Source of the DNA: CAZYFH01 sp965249175 | GTDB taxonomy: Bacteria; Acidobacteriota; Vicinamibacteria; Vicinamibacterales; UBA8438 | Length of the DNA stretch: 64,000 bases | Reading direction: 5' to 3' | NCBI GenBank assembly: GCA_965249175.1 | Contig: OZ252227.1 | Span: 1,550,001-1,614,000, forward strand | Program-made: the position numbers and the translations under genes | The notes under the pieces: generated by a model | The model's database searches: none | What the model was told of the DNA's origin: nothing | The model's input: the letters and a program-made list of their open reading frames with translations, nothing else | Shown: one piece after another, positions 51,322 to 60,105 of the stretch | How positions within the stretch are numbered: the stretch's first letter is position 1 | How the letters are laid out: each line of letters opens with the position of its first letter

Positions 51322-51566
51322 ACGTCCCCGTTGCCGTCGAAGGCAGCGATGTCGCCTTCGGGGAGGGGGTCGAAGAACGACTCCGGTATCTGGAACGTCC
51401 CCTTGGCCAACCCGATCGGCCGCGGCTTCGAGCGCGGCTGGCGAATCGCTCGGATCTCGGCTATCGGGACATTTCGTTTACACAGGACAATCGTCTCGCC
51501 GGATTGCACACGTTCCAGGTATCGGGAGAGGTGCGTCTTGGCCTCGTGAACGTTGAGTCTGACCAT
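51318..51566 (-). CDS. vapB: Phd/YefM-type antitoxin
   Basis: The 82-aa protein has the Phd/YefM N-terminal DNA-binding fold (MVRLNVHEAKTHLSRYLERV, GETIVLCKRNVPIAEI) and a C-terminal toxin-binding tail (KGTFQIPESFFDPLPEGDI). It should neutralise VapC and repress its own operon. An AT-rich partly palindromic stretch directly upstream is a likely operator. Confidence 0.9.
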   Translation of the reverse strand: MVRLNVHEAKTHLSRYLERVQSGETIVLCKRNVPIAEIRAIRQPRSKPRPIGLAKGTFQIPESFFDPLPEGDIAAFDGNGDV

Positions 51567-51568
51567 GG

Positions 51569-51597
51569 TCTAGATTTAAACTAGATAGTAAACTAAG
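51569..51597. promoter_or_regulatory. AT-rich operator/promoter of the VapBC module
   Basis: The region contains CTAGATTTAAACTAG followed by ATAGTAAACTAA, strikingly AT-rich for this genome and partly palindromic around TTTAAA. It is the only space between the antitoxin start and the fdhE reading frame, so it probably holds the autoregulated promoter. Confidence 0.5.
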
Positions 51598-51720
51598 TCA
51601 ATCGATTGGACTGGAGCATTCGCGACGGCTACTCACGATTCCCCCTGGACACGCCGCCGCGACCGAGCCGAGCGGCTGCGCGCCGAGCGACCGCACGCCG
51701 AGGAGCTGCTCGCGTTCTAC

Positions 51721-52482
51721 GTGCGCGTGCTCGATCTCCAGGAGCGGCTCTACCGCAAGGCGCAGCGGTCTGCGTGGGGGCGTGCGGTCGAACCGGCTGA
51801 CGACGAGACCCCTCGGCTGCGACTCGACCGCCTGCCGGCGCGGGCGAGGGAAGCGGCGTTCGCGCGGTTCGTGCGTGACGTGGGCGGTGCCGCGACCGAC
51901 GTGCTGTCGGCGATCGCCGCTCGTCTTGGGTCGGAGCCGACGACGGCGGGGGCGTTGCTCACCGCGTTCCTCGAGCGGGGCGCGCTGGGCGAGATGGCCA
52001 ACAGCCTCGCCTGCGACGAGGCTCCGCTCGAGTTCTTCCCACGGGCGTTCCTCCAACCGATTGCCCAGGCGCTCGTGGATGGGATAGCGGCGGCCGACGC
52101 AGAGGGAGGCAGCTCGCACGGGGCGACCTGTCCTCGCTGCGGATCTCCGCCGCTCCTTGCCATGTTGCGAGACGAGCCGGAGGTCGCCGGACGCCGACTG
52201 CTGCTCTGCTCGCTCTGCTCATCCGAGTGGTCGTTCCTCAGGGGCCGTTGCCCGAGCTGTGGCGAGGAGCGACCCGACGAGCTGTCGTATCACGTCAGTG
52301 ACGCCTGGCCGCACGTGCGCATCGAGGGATGCGGTTCCTGCCGGACCTACCTCAAGGCGATCGACCTGCGGACGGACGGCAACGCCGTCCCGGAGGTCGA
52401 CGAGCTGGCCGCGGTCGAGCTCGATCTGTGGGCCGGCGAGCAGGGTCTGACCAAGCTGCAGAAGAACGTCCTCGCGCTGTAA
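51721..52482 (+). CDS. fdhE: FdhE-like formate dehydrogenase accessory protein, 5' end apparently damaged
   Basis: FdhE binds formate dehydrogenase and is needed for its activity. The C-terminal half shows its paired cysteine motifs: TCPRCGSPPLL, LLLCSLCSSEWSF, RCPSCGEERPDE and IEGCGSCRTYLKAID. The first available start codon is GTG at 51721, giving 253 aa. Yet the same frame is open and FdhE-like upstream to about 51640 (RAERLRAERPHAEELLAFY) without any ATG, GTG or TTG before the TAA at 51589. The true start was probably lost when the VapBC region arrived, or lies behind a frameshift. Function from 51721 is doubtful but possible. Confidence 0.82.
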   Translation: MRVLDLQERLYRKAQRSAWGRAVEPADDETPRLRLDRLPARAREAAFARFVRDVGGAATDVLSAIAARLGSEPTTAGALLTAFLERGALGEMANSLACDEAPLEFFPRAFLQPIAQALVDGIAAADAEGGSSHGATCPRCGSPPLLAMLRDEPEVAGRRLLLCSLCSSEWSFLRGRCPSCGEERPDELSYHVSDAWPHVRIEGCGSCRTYLKAIDLRTDGNAVPEVDELAAVELDLWAGEQGLTKLQKNVLAL

Positions 52483-52548
52483 CGGGCCGCGGTGGGCTGC
52501 AGTTCAGCCACGTTCGGTAGGCCGTCCGCGTTCATGTCGCAGCGCCGG

Positions 52549-52554
52549 TATAAT
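52549..52554 (+). promoter_or_regulatory. -10 element TATAAT for a leaderless start
   Basis: TATAAT is followed by 6 nt and the ATG at 52561, with no ribosome binding site. It is the clearest example in the window. Confidence 0.6.
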
Positions 52555-52560
52555 CCGCCG

Positions 52561-53769
52561 ATGACAGACGCGTTCATCTACGACGGAATCCGCACACCGT
52601 TCGGCCGACACTCCGGCACGCTCTCGCCCGTGCGGGCCGACGATCTCCTGGGCGGCCTCGTTGGCGCGTTGGTCGAGCGGAACCCGTTCGACGGCGACCA
52701 GTTCGAGGACGTGGTCGCGGGCTGCACCAACCAGGCGGGCGAGGACTGCCGCAATGTGGCGAGGCGCGCAGGCCTGCTGGCCGGTCTTCCGGTCGAGGTT
52801 GGCGGCATCACGGTCAATCGGCTTTGTGCCAGCGGCCTCGCGGCCGTCGTTGATGCGTCCCGCGCCATTGCGTGCGGCCAGGGCGAGCTGTTCGTGGCGG
52901 GTGGCGTCGAGAGCATGAGCCGCGCGCCGTTCGTGATGGGCAAGTCCGACCGGGCCTACGGCCGGAAGGTGGCCGTCTTCGATACCACGCTCGGTTCACG
53001 CTTTTCCAATCCCGTCGCCACCAAGCTGTACGGCGACCATGCGATGTATGAGACGGCGGAGGAGGTGGCGCGCGACCTCGGACTGACGCGTGATGCGAGC
53101 GACCGGTTTGCCGCGCGCTCCCAGGCGAGCTACGCGAAAGCGAAGAGCGAGTGCTTCTATTCGGGCGAGATTCATCCCGTCACCGTTCCGGGCCCGACAC
53201 GCGGTGAGACGACGTCGGTGACCGAGGACGAGCACCCCCGCCCGGGCACTGGTGTGGAGAAGCTCGCGACCCTGCGCCCCCTCGCCGAGGGCGGCATCGT
53301 GACGGCGGGGAACGCATCGGGGATCAACGACGGGGCGGCCGCGCTCATCGTCGGGTCGCGCGCGGCGGGCGAGAAGGCTGGCGCGACACCGATCGCACGG
53401 GTCGTGACGGCGGCGGCGGCCGGCGTTGAGCCCCGGGTGATGGGATTGGGACCCGTGCCGGCGACGAAGAAGGCGCTCGCGCGCGCCGGTCTGACGCTCG
53501 CGGACATGGACGTCATCGAGATCAACGAGGCGTTCGCCACGCAAGTGCTCGGCTGTCTCAAGCTGCTCGATCTCGACCAGGACGACACGCGTGTGAACCC
53601 GAACGGCGGCGCGATCGCCGTCGGCCATCCGCTTGGGGCCTCGGGCGCCCGCCTCGCGCTCACCGCGGTGCGCCAGCTACAGCGTGTCGAGGGGCGCTAC
53701 GCGCTCGTCACGTTGTGCATCGGCGTCGGCCAGGGACTGGCCGCGGTCCTCGAACGCGTCGCCGCCTGA
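52561..53769 (+). CDS. Thiolase (acetyl-CoA acyltransferase / beta-ketoadipyl-CoA thiolase type)
   Basis: This 402-aa thiolase has the acyl-binding Cys in TVNRLCASGLAAV near residue 90, GGVESMSRAPFVM, EINEAFATQVLGC, the catalytic His in GGAIAVGHPLGASGAR and the second Cys in TLCIGVGQG. It cleaves or forms 3-ketoacyl-CoA. KLYGDHAMYETAEEVARD and MGLGPVPATKKAL resemble PcaF/PaaJ proteins, so degradation of aromatics or fatty acids is likely. The ATG at 52561 is preferred because TATAAT lies 6 nt upstream. The permease gene starts immediately after its stop. Confidence 0.93.
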   Translation: MTDAFIYDGIRTPFGRHSGTLSPVRADDLLGGLVGALVERNPFDGDQFEDVVAGCTNQAGEDCRNVARRAGLLAGLPVEVGGITVNRLCASGLAAVVDASRAIACGQGELFVAGGVESMSRAPFVMGKSDRAYGRKVAVFDTTLGSRFSNPVATKLYGDHAMYETAEEVARDLGLTRDASDRFAARSQASYAKAKSECFYSGEIHPVTVPGPTRGETTSVTEDEHPRPGTGVEKLATLRPLAEGGIVTAGNASGINDGAAALIVGSRAAGEKAGATPIARVVTAAAAGVEPRVMGLGPVPATKKALARAGLTLADMDVIEINEAFATQVLGCLKLLDLDQDDTRVNPNGGAIAVGHPLGASGARLALTAVRQLQRVEGRYALVTLCIGVGQGLAAVLERVAA

Positions 53770-53770
53770 G

Positions 53771-55180
53771 GTGGCGCCCCGGCCTGCCCGGCTGATCGCC
53801 CTCGTCGCCATCTATCTCGTCATCGCGCACGTGCTGCCTGCCCCGGCGGGTGTTGATCCGCAGGGGTGGCGCATCACCGGCATCTTCTTCGCTACCATCG
53901 CCGGTCTGATGTTGCAGCCGATGGCGGGCTCGCAGGTCGTGCTGCTCGGCATCACGATGCTGGTTCTCGTCGGGCGCGTGCCGATGGAACGCGTCCTGAC
54001 CGGGTATTCCGCCGCCTCCGTCTGGATGGTGCTCGCGGTGATGCTGATGTCGCGCGCCTTACGCGACTCCGGTCTTGCCCGCCGGACCGCGCTTTGGTTC
54101 GTGCGTGCCATCGGTCGGACGTCGCTCGGTCTGGGCTACGCGCTGCATCTCACTGATCTCACGCTCGCCACCGGCGTGCCGTCCATCACCGCACGCTCGG
54201 CCAGCATCGTCTTTCCGATCGCCCGAAGCATCAGCAGCCTCTACGAATCGGAGCCTGGCGAGACGGCGCCGCGCCTCGGGGCGTTCTTGATGGCGTGCAT
54301 GTATCAGACGAGCGTGGTCGCGTCGGCGATGTTTTTCTACAGCAGCGCCGCCAACATCCTCCTGGGCGAGCTGGCGAACGAGTTCACGGGGCTTACCATC
54401 ACGTGGGGGAGCTGGTTCGTCGCCGGGTTGGTGCCGGGGATCGTCTCGAGTCTCGCGGTGCCATGCCTCGTGCTTCGGGTCCTGCCGCCGGAAATCACTC
54501 ACACCCCGGCCGCGCCCGCGTTCGCGCGGGACGAGCTCGCGAAGCTCGGGCCGATCCGGGGCACCGAGGCCGTGGTGGCCGGCGTGTTCGTGTTTCTCGT
54601 CGGGTTCTGGGTCGCGTCGTCGTATGTGGACTGGCTGTCCCCGGGACTGGTGGCGTTCATCGGGCTGGCGGTGCTGTTCGTGACCCGGGCACTGAGCTGG
54701 GACGCCGCGCTGAACGAGCGGTCGGCGTGGGACGTCTTCGTCTGGTACGGCGGGCTGCTGACGATGGGCGGCTTGCTGAACGACACCGGGTCGACCGCGG
54801 CATTTGCCACCTGGGTCGGCGCCTGGTTCACCGGCGTGCCATGGCTCGTCGTCTTCGTGCTGGCGCTCGTCCTGTATTTCTACACGCACTACTTCTTCGC
54901 GAGCACGACAGTACACGCGCTCGCGTTGTATGGCCCGTTCATCGTGTTGCTTCTCGGTGCCGGGGCGCCGCCGCCGGTGGTCGTCTACAGCCTGCTGTTC
55001 ATCAACAACCTTCAGGCGGGGCTGACACACTACGGGACGACCACCTCGCCGGTGATCTTCGTCGAGGGTTACGTGAGCCTCGGCGACTGGTGGCGCGTCG
55101 GCTTCTATGCGTCGGTAGCCAATCTGGTGGTCTGGCTGGCCGTCGGGCTCATCTGGTGGCGGGTGCTGGGACTATGGTGA
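53771..55180 (+). CDS. SLC13/DASS family anion permease
   Basis: The 469-aa membrane protein has 11-12 hydrophobic segments and DASS features: MLVLVGRVPMERVLTGYS, ITARSASIVFPIARSISSLY, YQTSVVASAMFFYSSAANIL and SPVIFVEGYVSLGDWWRVGF. Relatives exchange or import dicarboxylates, citrate or sulfate with Na+. The substrate is unknown. It starts with GTG at 53771, 1 bp after the thiolase stop. Its own stop overlaps the next start, so thiolase, permease and amidohydrolase form one operon. Confidence 0.9.
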   Translation: MAPRPARLIALVAIYLVIAHVLPAPAGVDPQGWRITGIFFATIAGLMLQPMAGSQVVLLGITMLVLVGRVPMERVLTGYSAASVWMVLAVMLMSRALRDSGLARRTALWFVRAIGRTSLGLGYALHLTDLTLATGVPSITARSASIVFPIARSISSLYESEPGETAPRLGAFLMACMYQTSVVASAMFFYSSAANILLGELANEFTGLTITWGSWFVAGLVPGIVSSLAVPCLVLRVLPPEITHTPAAPAFARDELAKLGPIRGTEAVVAGVFVFLVGFWVASSYVDWLSPGLVAFIGLAVLFVTRALSWDAALNERSAWDVFVWYGGLLTMGGLLNDTGSTAAFATWVGAWFTGVPWLVVFVLALVLYFYTHYFFASTTVHALALYGPFIVLLLGAGAPPPVVVYSLLFINNLQAGLTHYGTTTSPVIFVEGYVSLGDWWRVGFYASVANLVVWLAVGLIWWRVLGLW

Positions 55181-56751
55181 TGACGAGACAGGAGTTCGGG
55201 GCGAGTGGTTGGGCGCACGTCCCTATGCCCGGCGGACGCTCGCGATGGCCGAGGTTTGGCGCGGTCGGGCTTGTGGCCGTATGCCTGATGGCCTGCGCGT
55301 TGGATGAGGCACCACGTGGTGCGGCGTCGCGCGCGGCCGGAAACGAATCGTTCGACCTGGTCATCGTGGGTGGACGGGTGATGGATCCCGCGAGCGGACT
55401 CGACGCCGTGCGGCACGTCGGCGTCCGCGACGGGGAGGTGGCGGCCATCTCCGACACACCGCTGACGGGGACCGACACCCTCGACGCGGTGGGCCTTGTG
55501 GTGGCGCCCGGTTTCATCGACCTGCATGCCCACGGACAGGATGCCGTCAGCCATGTCTATCAGGCCATGGACGGCGTGACCACCGCGCTGGAGCTCGAGA
55601 TCGGCGTGTTTCCCGTCGCACGCTGGTACGAGCGGCGCGGCGGGCGAGCACTGATCAACTACGGCGCGTCGGTCAGTCACCAGGGCGCGCGACAGCGCGC
55701 GATGGGCGGTGGACTGGTCCGCAGCAACCCCGACGGCACGTTTTCGCTCGGCGAGAGCGGCGACGAGGCGCTCTATCGCGCAGCGACCGACACCGAGCGG
55801 TCGACGCTGGCGCGGTTGATGGAGCGGGGTCTCGACGAGGGCGGCGTCGGGTTCGGATTCGGTCTGAGCTATACGCCGGGTGTGAGCCATCGCGAGCTCC
55901 TCGAGTTGTTTGGGATCGCCGCCACGCGCGACGTGCCGTCGTTCGTCCACCTGCGATCCTCCGCCGCGTTCGTGCGCGGCGGGCCGCTGGCGCCGTTCCA
56001 GGAGGTGATTGCCAATGCCGCCGCCACGGGGGCCGCGGTGCACATCGTGCATCTGAACAGCACCGCGGGGTCGCGGGCGGAGGAGGCGCTGACAATGATC
56101 CGCGGTGCGCGCGCACGTGGGCTCGACGTGACGACGGAGGCCTATCCCTATACGGCCAGCGCGTCGCTCATCGAGTCGCCGCTATTCGACGGGTGGGTCG
56201 ACCGCCCGGCCAGCGCCTACGCTTCCCTGCAGTGGGTCGACACCGGCGAGCGCCTCACGCGCGACAGCTTCGAGCGGTATCGCCGCGAGGGTGGATGGGT
56301 GATCATGCACGGGCGCTCGGAAGAGACGAACGCGTGGATTGTGAGTCAGCCGGACGTGATCGCGGCGAGCGACGGCATCCCGTTCAGCGATGGGCGCGCG
56401 CACCCGCGTGCGGCCGGCACGTTCGCGCGCATCCTGGGACGCTACGCGCGTGACCGGTCGACGTTGTCGCTCATGGATGCGCTGCGCAAGATGACCCAGC
56501 TTCCCGCCGAACGGCTGGCGAGCGTGGCCCCACACATGGCTACAAAGGGGCGCGTGGCCGTCGGTGCCGACGCCGACCTCACGGTATTCGATCCGGTGCG
56601 GGTCATCGACCGGGCGACGTATGACGCGCCGGATCAATACTCCGCCGGCATCGAGCATGTGCTCGTCGGCGGGACGTTCGTGGTGCGAGACGGCACGCTG
56701 GTCGACGGCGTCACGCCCGGCCGGCCAATTCGCGGCCGACACGGATCCTAG
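55180..56751 (+). CDS. D-aminoacylase-like amidohydrolase, lipoprotein
   Basis: The protein of about 523 aa has a lipoprotein signal (RFGAVGLVAVCLMAC) and the amidohydrolase fold of N-acyl-D-amino-acid deacylases. The metal motif is GFIDLHAHGQD; other ligands and blocks are FVHLRSS, HIVHLNSTAGS, WVIMHGRSEE and the catalytic Asp in IAASDGIPFSDGRAHPRAAGTF. It ends with the usual small beta domain (GRVAVGADADLTVFDPVR). ATGs at 55174, 55180 and 55225 are all possible; 55180 gives a TGATG overlap with the permease stop. It probably hydrolyses an N-acyl amino acid or cyclic amide in the periplasm. Confidence 0.88.
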   Translation: MTRQEFGASGWAHVPMPGGRSRWPRFGAVGLVAVCLMACALDEAPRGAASRAAGNESFDLVIVGGRVMDPASGLDAVRHVGVRDGEVAAISDTPLTGTDTLDAVGLVVAPGFIDLHAHGQDAVSHVYQAMDGVTTALELEIGVFPVARWYERRGGRALINYGASVSHQGARQRAMGGGLVRSNPDGTFSLGESGDEALYRAATDTERSTLARLMERGLDEGGVGFGFGLSYTPGVSHRELLELFGIAATRDVPSFVHLRSSAAFVRGGPLAPFQEVIANAAATGAAVHIVHLNSTAGSRAEEALTMIRGARARGLDVTTEAYPYTASASLIESPLFDGWVDRPASAYASLQWVDTGERLTRDSFERYRREGGWVIMHGRSEETNAWIVSQPDVIAASDGIPFSDGRAHPRAAGTFARILGRYARDRSTLSLMDALRKMTQLPAERLASVAPHMATKGRVAVGADADLTVFDPVRVIDRATYDAPDQYSAGIEHVLVGGTFVVRDGTLVDGVTPGRPIRGRHGS

Positions 56752-56771
56752 GCAAGGCGCGCACGGCGCGC

Positions 56772-56808
56772 CTGCGGGGGTTCGGGGCGAAGCCCTGTCC
56801 AAATTTAA
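56772..56808 (+). repeat. Dispersed GC-rich hairpin repeat, copy 4
   Basis: GCGGGGGTTCGGGGCGAAGC followed by CCTGTCCAAATTT matches the right part of copy 1 (8479-8503) and, reversed, copy 2. It lies between convergent genes and may end transcription of the thiolase operon. It overlaps the last bases of the facing gene. Confidence 0.55.
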
Positions 56809-58985
56809 TGCGCCAACGGGTCTGGACGCACCTGGAACTTCACCAGGTTGCCTTCCGTGCCCTTGCCGCCTTCGGTGTGCCACACGGCGTTAGTGCCGTA
56901 GTCGGCCCAGACCGCGCGCCCCTTCCAGCCGGTGTTCGGATCGTCGATGCGGCCGTCCATGCCCCGCGAGTAGAACCCAAGCGGGTAGGGGACGCGCATG
57001 ATGACGAACTCCTCGGCCTCGGGCAGGAATGCGAGCAGCGAATCGGAGGTCGACCCGGTCGCGATGGGCACGTTCTCTCCCAGGCCCAGCGTGTCGAACT
57101 GATCGACCCAGTTGTAGTAGTGGAAGTCGGCGCTGCCGTGGTCGGTGACCCCCTTCATCTGGGGACCCGGCGTCGCGTAGAGCGTCCAGCCCTCGGGACA
57201 GTGCTGGCCCGTCGCGGCCGGCCCGTTCAGCACGGCGCACTCACGCCGGTCGAACTTCGCGAAGTGCCCGCTGCCGGAGAGCGCCGTCCAGACCACGCCG
57301 TGCCGGTCGATGTCGATCCCTCGCGGCGAGTAGCCCTGGATCGGCGCGCGGGCGTTCTCGAACGGCGGCTGGTAGTACTCGGCGACACAGGTCTCCGGTG
57401 GGTTGTCCCCGATCGCCAGGCGCACGATCTGCCCCGGCACTCCCGCGGCCGCGCCCCACACCACGTTGTCCGCCGTCGGGTCGGGGACGATGCCGTACCA
57501 GCCACGCCCCATCTGCCGGTCCTTCGCCGGGTCCGGGTCGTCGCGCAGACCGGTCCATTCGGTGATGCGGCCGTCGCCGGTAGTATCGACGATCGTCGGG
57601 CACCACCCTTGCGAGGCCTGCTCGTCGCCGGTCTCGGCATAGACCCTGGTGTTGATCCACCCGATGACGTCGCTGACCGAGCTGAGGTAGAGCGTGTTGT
57701 CGTCGTCGAACCCGAACTGCAGATGATGCGTGTTGAAGCAGGTGTCGATGAGCTCCACCTCATCGTTGGCCGGATCGTAGTAGGCCACATGCCGCGCCGC
57801 GGCCGCCAGCGGATAGTACTCGGCGAACCGGTTACCCGCTTCTTGGCACCACGCCGGGTTGCCGGGGCCCCGAATCTGGTGGGTCATCCAGACACGGCCC
57901 TGACCGTCCATCATCGGGTTGTGCGGGTTCCCGGGGTTGTTCCAGATCACCTCGTCGCCGAAGTAGTAGGACGGGTTCGGCATCTCCTGCCGGATATACG
58001 AGCGGAAGTCGCCCTCACCGGGCGTGTCGCGCACCGGCAGCTGCACCTCTCGCGCCTCGTTCGTCGTCGGGTCGACCCAGACGAGCTTGTCGTTGGCGAA
58101 CTCGACCCCGTAGACCGGGCCGCCCGCGTTGACGCGCGGGTCGCGCTTGTCGCTCGCGACCTCGTCGTGGATGTAGGCGGTGTCACCGCCCCACTCCCAC
58201 ATCGTGAGGACGACGTCGCGCTCCTTGCCCTGCGGGCGCGGCGGCTGCGCGGGGACTTCGCCGGCCGTGATCCGGTCCGTCCAGTCCGCATAGGCGGCCA
58301 CCGCGCGCTCGCGCCCGAAGCGACCCAACGTGCCGGTCATATTCGAGGCGCGCTGGCCGGTGGCGATGCGGTGTGCCCACGCCGCCTCGGTCGAGTCGAA
58401 GGCGTCCGGGTTCGGGACCTCGCGTGTCGCAAGGTTGCCGAGCTGATGGCAGAGCTGGCAGCCCTGCTTGAGCAGGTCGACCCAGTGCGCCTGGGTCCGC
58501 ACGCCGGTGGCGATGCCGTTGCCCTCTGGGCCGGTGCCGGGGAACTCGCTCTTGGGAGGCACCTCCATCAGCGAATACCAGTAGTTGGCCGGGTACACCT
58601 CGGCCGCTTCACCGGGCGTCGCGGCCGCGGCCGCGGTGAGATTCAACGCCTGGCCAGGCTCGCTCGTCACCCGCTCCGAGTCTTTCAGTCCGTATCCCCG
58701 CACCCAGATGTCGAAGGTCGCGTCCGGGAGGTCGGGCAACACGTAGCGTCCCGCGTCGTCGGTCACGACGATCTTGCGATACAGCGTGCTGAAGTCGTCG
58801 GTCTCGGCGATGACCCACACGCCGGCCTCCGGCCCGTTGGGGCCGCGGACCACGCCACCGATGTCGTCGTCATCGATTGCGACCGCCTGGCGGGCACCGA
58901 CCGTGCCGGAGACGAGCGCGACGCCGACGGCCAGGATCGACGCCATGGCCAACAGTCCGAGCGTGCGAATGCGTGGAATGGTCAT
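56805..58985 (-). CDS. Secreted protein with carboxypeptidase-regulatory-like domain, one c-type heme site and NHL/Vgb-like propeller
   Basis: The 726-aa product has a signal peptide (LGLLAMASILAVGVALVSG). A CarboxypepD_reg-like domain follows at about residues 40-110 (IGGVVRGPNGPEAGVWVIAE, YVLPDLPDATFDIWVRGYG), then a single heme motif QGCQLCHQLGNLA near residue 185. The remainder, about 250-720, is an NHL or virginiamycin-B-lyase-like propeller (GQGRVWMTHQIRG, RGIDIDRHGVVWTALSG). AGAGGA before the ATG at 58985 supports the start, and TACAAT at 59029-59034 could be the -10 box. The heme in such a protein suggests redox activity in the periplasm; the substrate is unknown. Confidence 0.82.
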   Translation of the reverse strand: MTIPRIRTLGLLAMASILAVGVALVSGTVGARQAVAIDDDDIGGVVRGPNGPEAGVWVIAETDDFSTLYRKIVVTDDAGRYVLPDLPDATFDIWVRGYGLKDSERVTSEPGQALNLTAAAAATPGEAAEVYPANYWYSLMEVPPKSEFPGTGPEGNGIATGVRTQAHWVDLLKQGCQLCHQLGNLATREVPNPDAFDSTEAAWAHRIATGQRASNMTGTLGRFGRERAVAAYADWTDRITAGEVPAQPPRPQGKERDVVLTMWEWGGDTAYIHDEVASDKRDPRVNAGGPVYGVEFANDKLVWVDPTTNEAREVQLPVRDTPGEGDFRSYIRQEMPNPSYYFGDEVIWNNPGNPHNPMMDGQGRVWMTHQIRGPGNPAWCQEAGNRFAEYYPLAAAARHVAYYDPANDEVELIDTCFNTHHLQFGFDDDNTLYLSSVSDVIGWINTRVYAETGDEQASQGWCPTIVDTTGDGRITEWTGLRDDPDPAKDRQMGRGWYGIVPDPTADNVVWGAAAGVPGQIVRLAIGDNPPETCVAEYYQPPFENARAPIQGYSPRGIDIDRHGVVWTALSGSGHFAKFDRRECAVLNGPAATGQHCPEGWTLYATPGPQMKGVTDHGSADFHYYNWVDQFDTLGLGENVPIATGSTSDSLLAFLPEAEEFVIMRVPYPLGFYSRGMDGRIDDPNTGWKGRAVWADYGTNAVWHTEGGKGTEGNLVKFQVRPDPLAH

Positions 58986-59082
58986 AAGATCCTCTCGCAA
59001 CTGCGGGTGACGCGTGGACAAACCGCCGCATTGTACCCCGCTTTGCCGGACGCCGGAGGCCGCGGGTGCGCCGCCTCTGCGG

Positions 59083-60105
59083 TCACCGCACCGGCCACCC
59101 GAGGGCGCCTCGCATCGCCTCGGCATGTAGTCCCGGGGCGTATCGGTACGCCTCCATCCAGTAGGCCGAGTCGTGCCCGCCCCTGCGCTGGGTGAAGTCG
59201 AACGGGATATCGGCGTCAAGCAGCAGGCTGATGAAGGACTGCGTGGTGGGGAGGCCCGGGTCCCCCGTCCCGCAATCGATTTGGATGAACGGCAGCGTGT
59301 CGCGGGGGACCCGCATCACGAGCATGAACGGGTCGTGGGCGTCGGCTTGCTCCGACGTGACGAACGGCTGGCCGTTCGGCGTCCGGTCGGTCAGGCTGCT
59401 GAATCCGGGCATCCCGATGTTCGGGTCGTTCACCGTCCGTCGCGACTCGATCTCCGGTGCGTATCGTTGCGGCGGGTGGGCGAGACCTCCGATCCGGAGG
59501 CGTGCCGCGGCGGATCGCCCGTAGTCCAGCGTACCGGACTGGCTGCCGATCGACACGAACAGCTCGGGATGACGCAAGCCAATGACCAGCGCGCCGTAGC
59601 CGCCCATCGAAAAGCCGGCGATGGCGCGCCCTTCACGACGTGACAGTGCGCGGTAGTTGGCTTCGACATGGCCGACGACGTCCTCCACGATGTAGTCCTC
59701 CCACGCATTCGCGTGGGCGTCGTCGCTCCGGGCCCAGTTGACGTAGAAGGAGTTCCCCGCGTCGGGCATGACGATGATCAGCTCGTCGTCTCGCGCGACC
59801 CGGGGCGTGGGGAGCAGGTCACGCCAGGCCTGCGGGTTGCTGTCCGCCCCGTGGAGGAGATACAGGGTCGGGTAGTAGCGATCGACGCTGATGTCGTCGG
59901 CGTAACTCGACGGCAAGACGATGTTGTACCTCATGGTCCGCTCGACCGAGTCAGCGTGGAACTCGACCGTCTGGATCGGAGGGGGCTGCGCAGGGGCCGT
60001 CGTCGCTGTGCCCAGGGCGACCGCCGCCCACAGGCTGACCGCGAGCGCCGGCCGGCGCGGCGCCCCCGGCCGCCCGTCGCGTGCCGTCCCTCTGATTCGG
60101 GGCAC
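59083..60105 (-). CDS. Secreted esterase (alpha/beta hydrolase, esterase D/Est-like)
   Basis: The 340-aa protein has a signal peptide (LAVSLWAAVALGTATTAPAQ) and an esterase core: YYPTLYLLHGADSNPQAWRD, ELIIVMPDAGNSFYVNW, the nucleophile GFSMGGYGALVIGLRHPELF, Asp in IDCGTGDPGLP and His in RRGGHDSAYW. It resembles esterase D/antigen-85-type hydrolases that cut short acyl esters. The start is GTG at 60105, overlapping the amidase stop by one base (TAGTG), so translation is coupled. The substrate is unknown. Confidence 0.87.
   Translation of the reverse strand: MPRIRGTARDGRPGAPRRPALAVSLWAAVALGTATTAPAQPPPIQTVEFHADSVERTMRYNIVLPSSYADDISVDRYYPTLYLLHGADSNPQAWRDLLPTPRVARDDELIIVMPDAGNSFYVNWARSDDAHANAWEDYIVEDVVGHVEANYRALSRREGRAIAGFSMGGYGALVIGLRHPELFVSIGSQSGTLDYGRSAAARLRIGGLAHPPQRYAPEIESRRTVNDPNIGMPGFSSLTDRTPNGQPFVTSEQADAHDPFMLVMRVPRDTLPFIQIDCGTGDPGLPTTQSFISLLLDADIPFDFTQRRGGHDSAYWMEAYRYAPGLHAEAMRGALGWPVR

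Noticed and set aside
54295..55173. Upstream extension of the amidohydrolase frame
   Set aside because: This stretch is the permease gene in another frame; the real start is near 55180, just before the lipoprotein signal.
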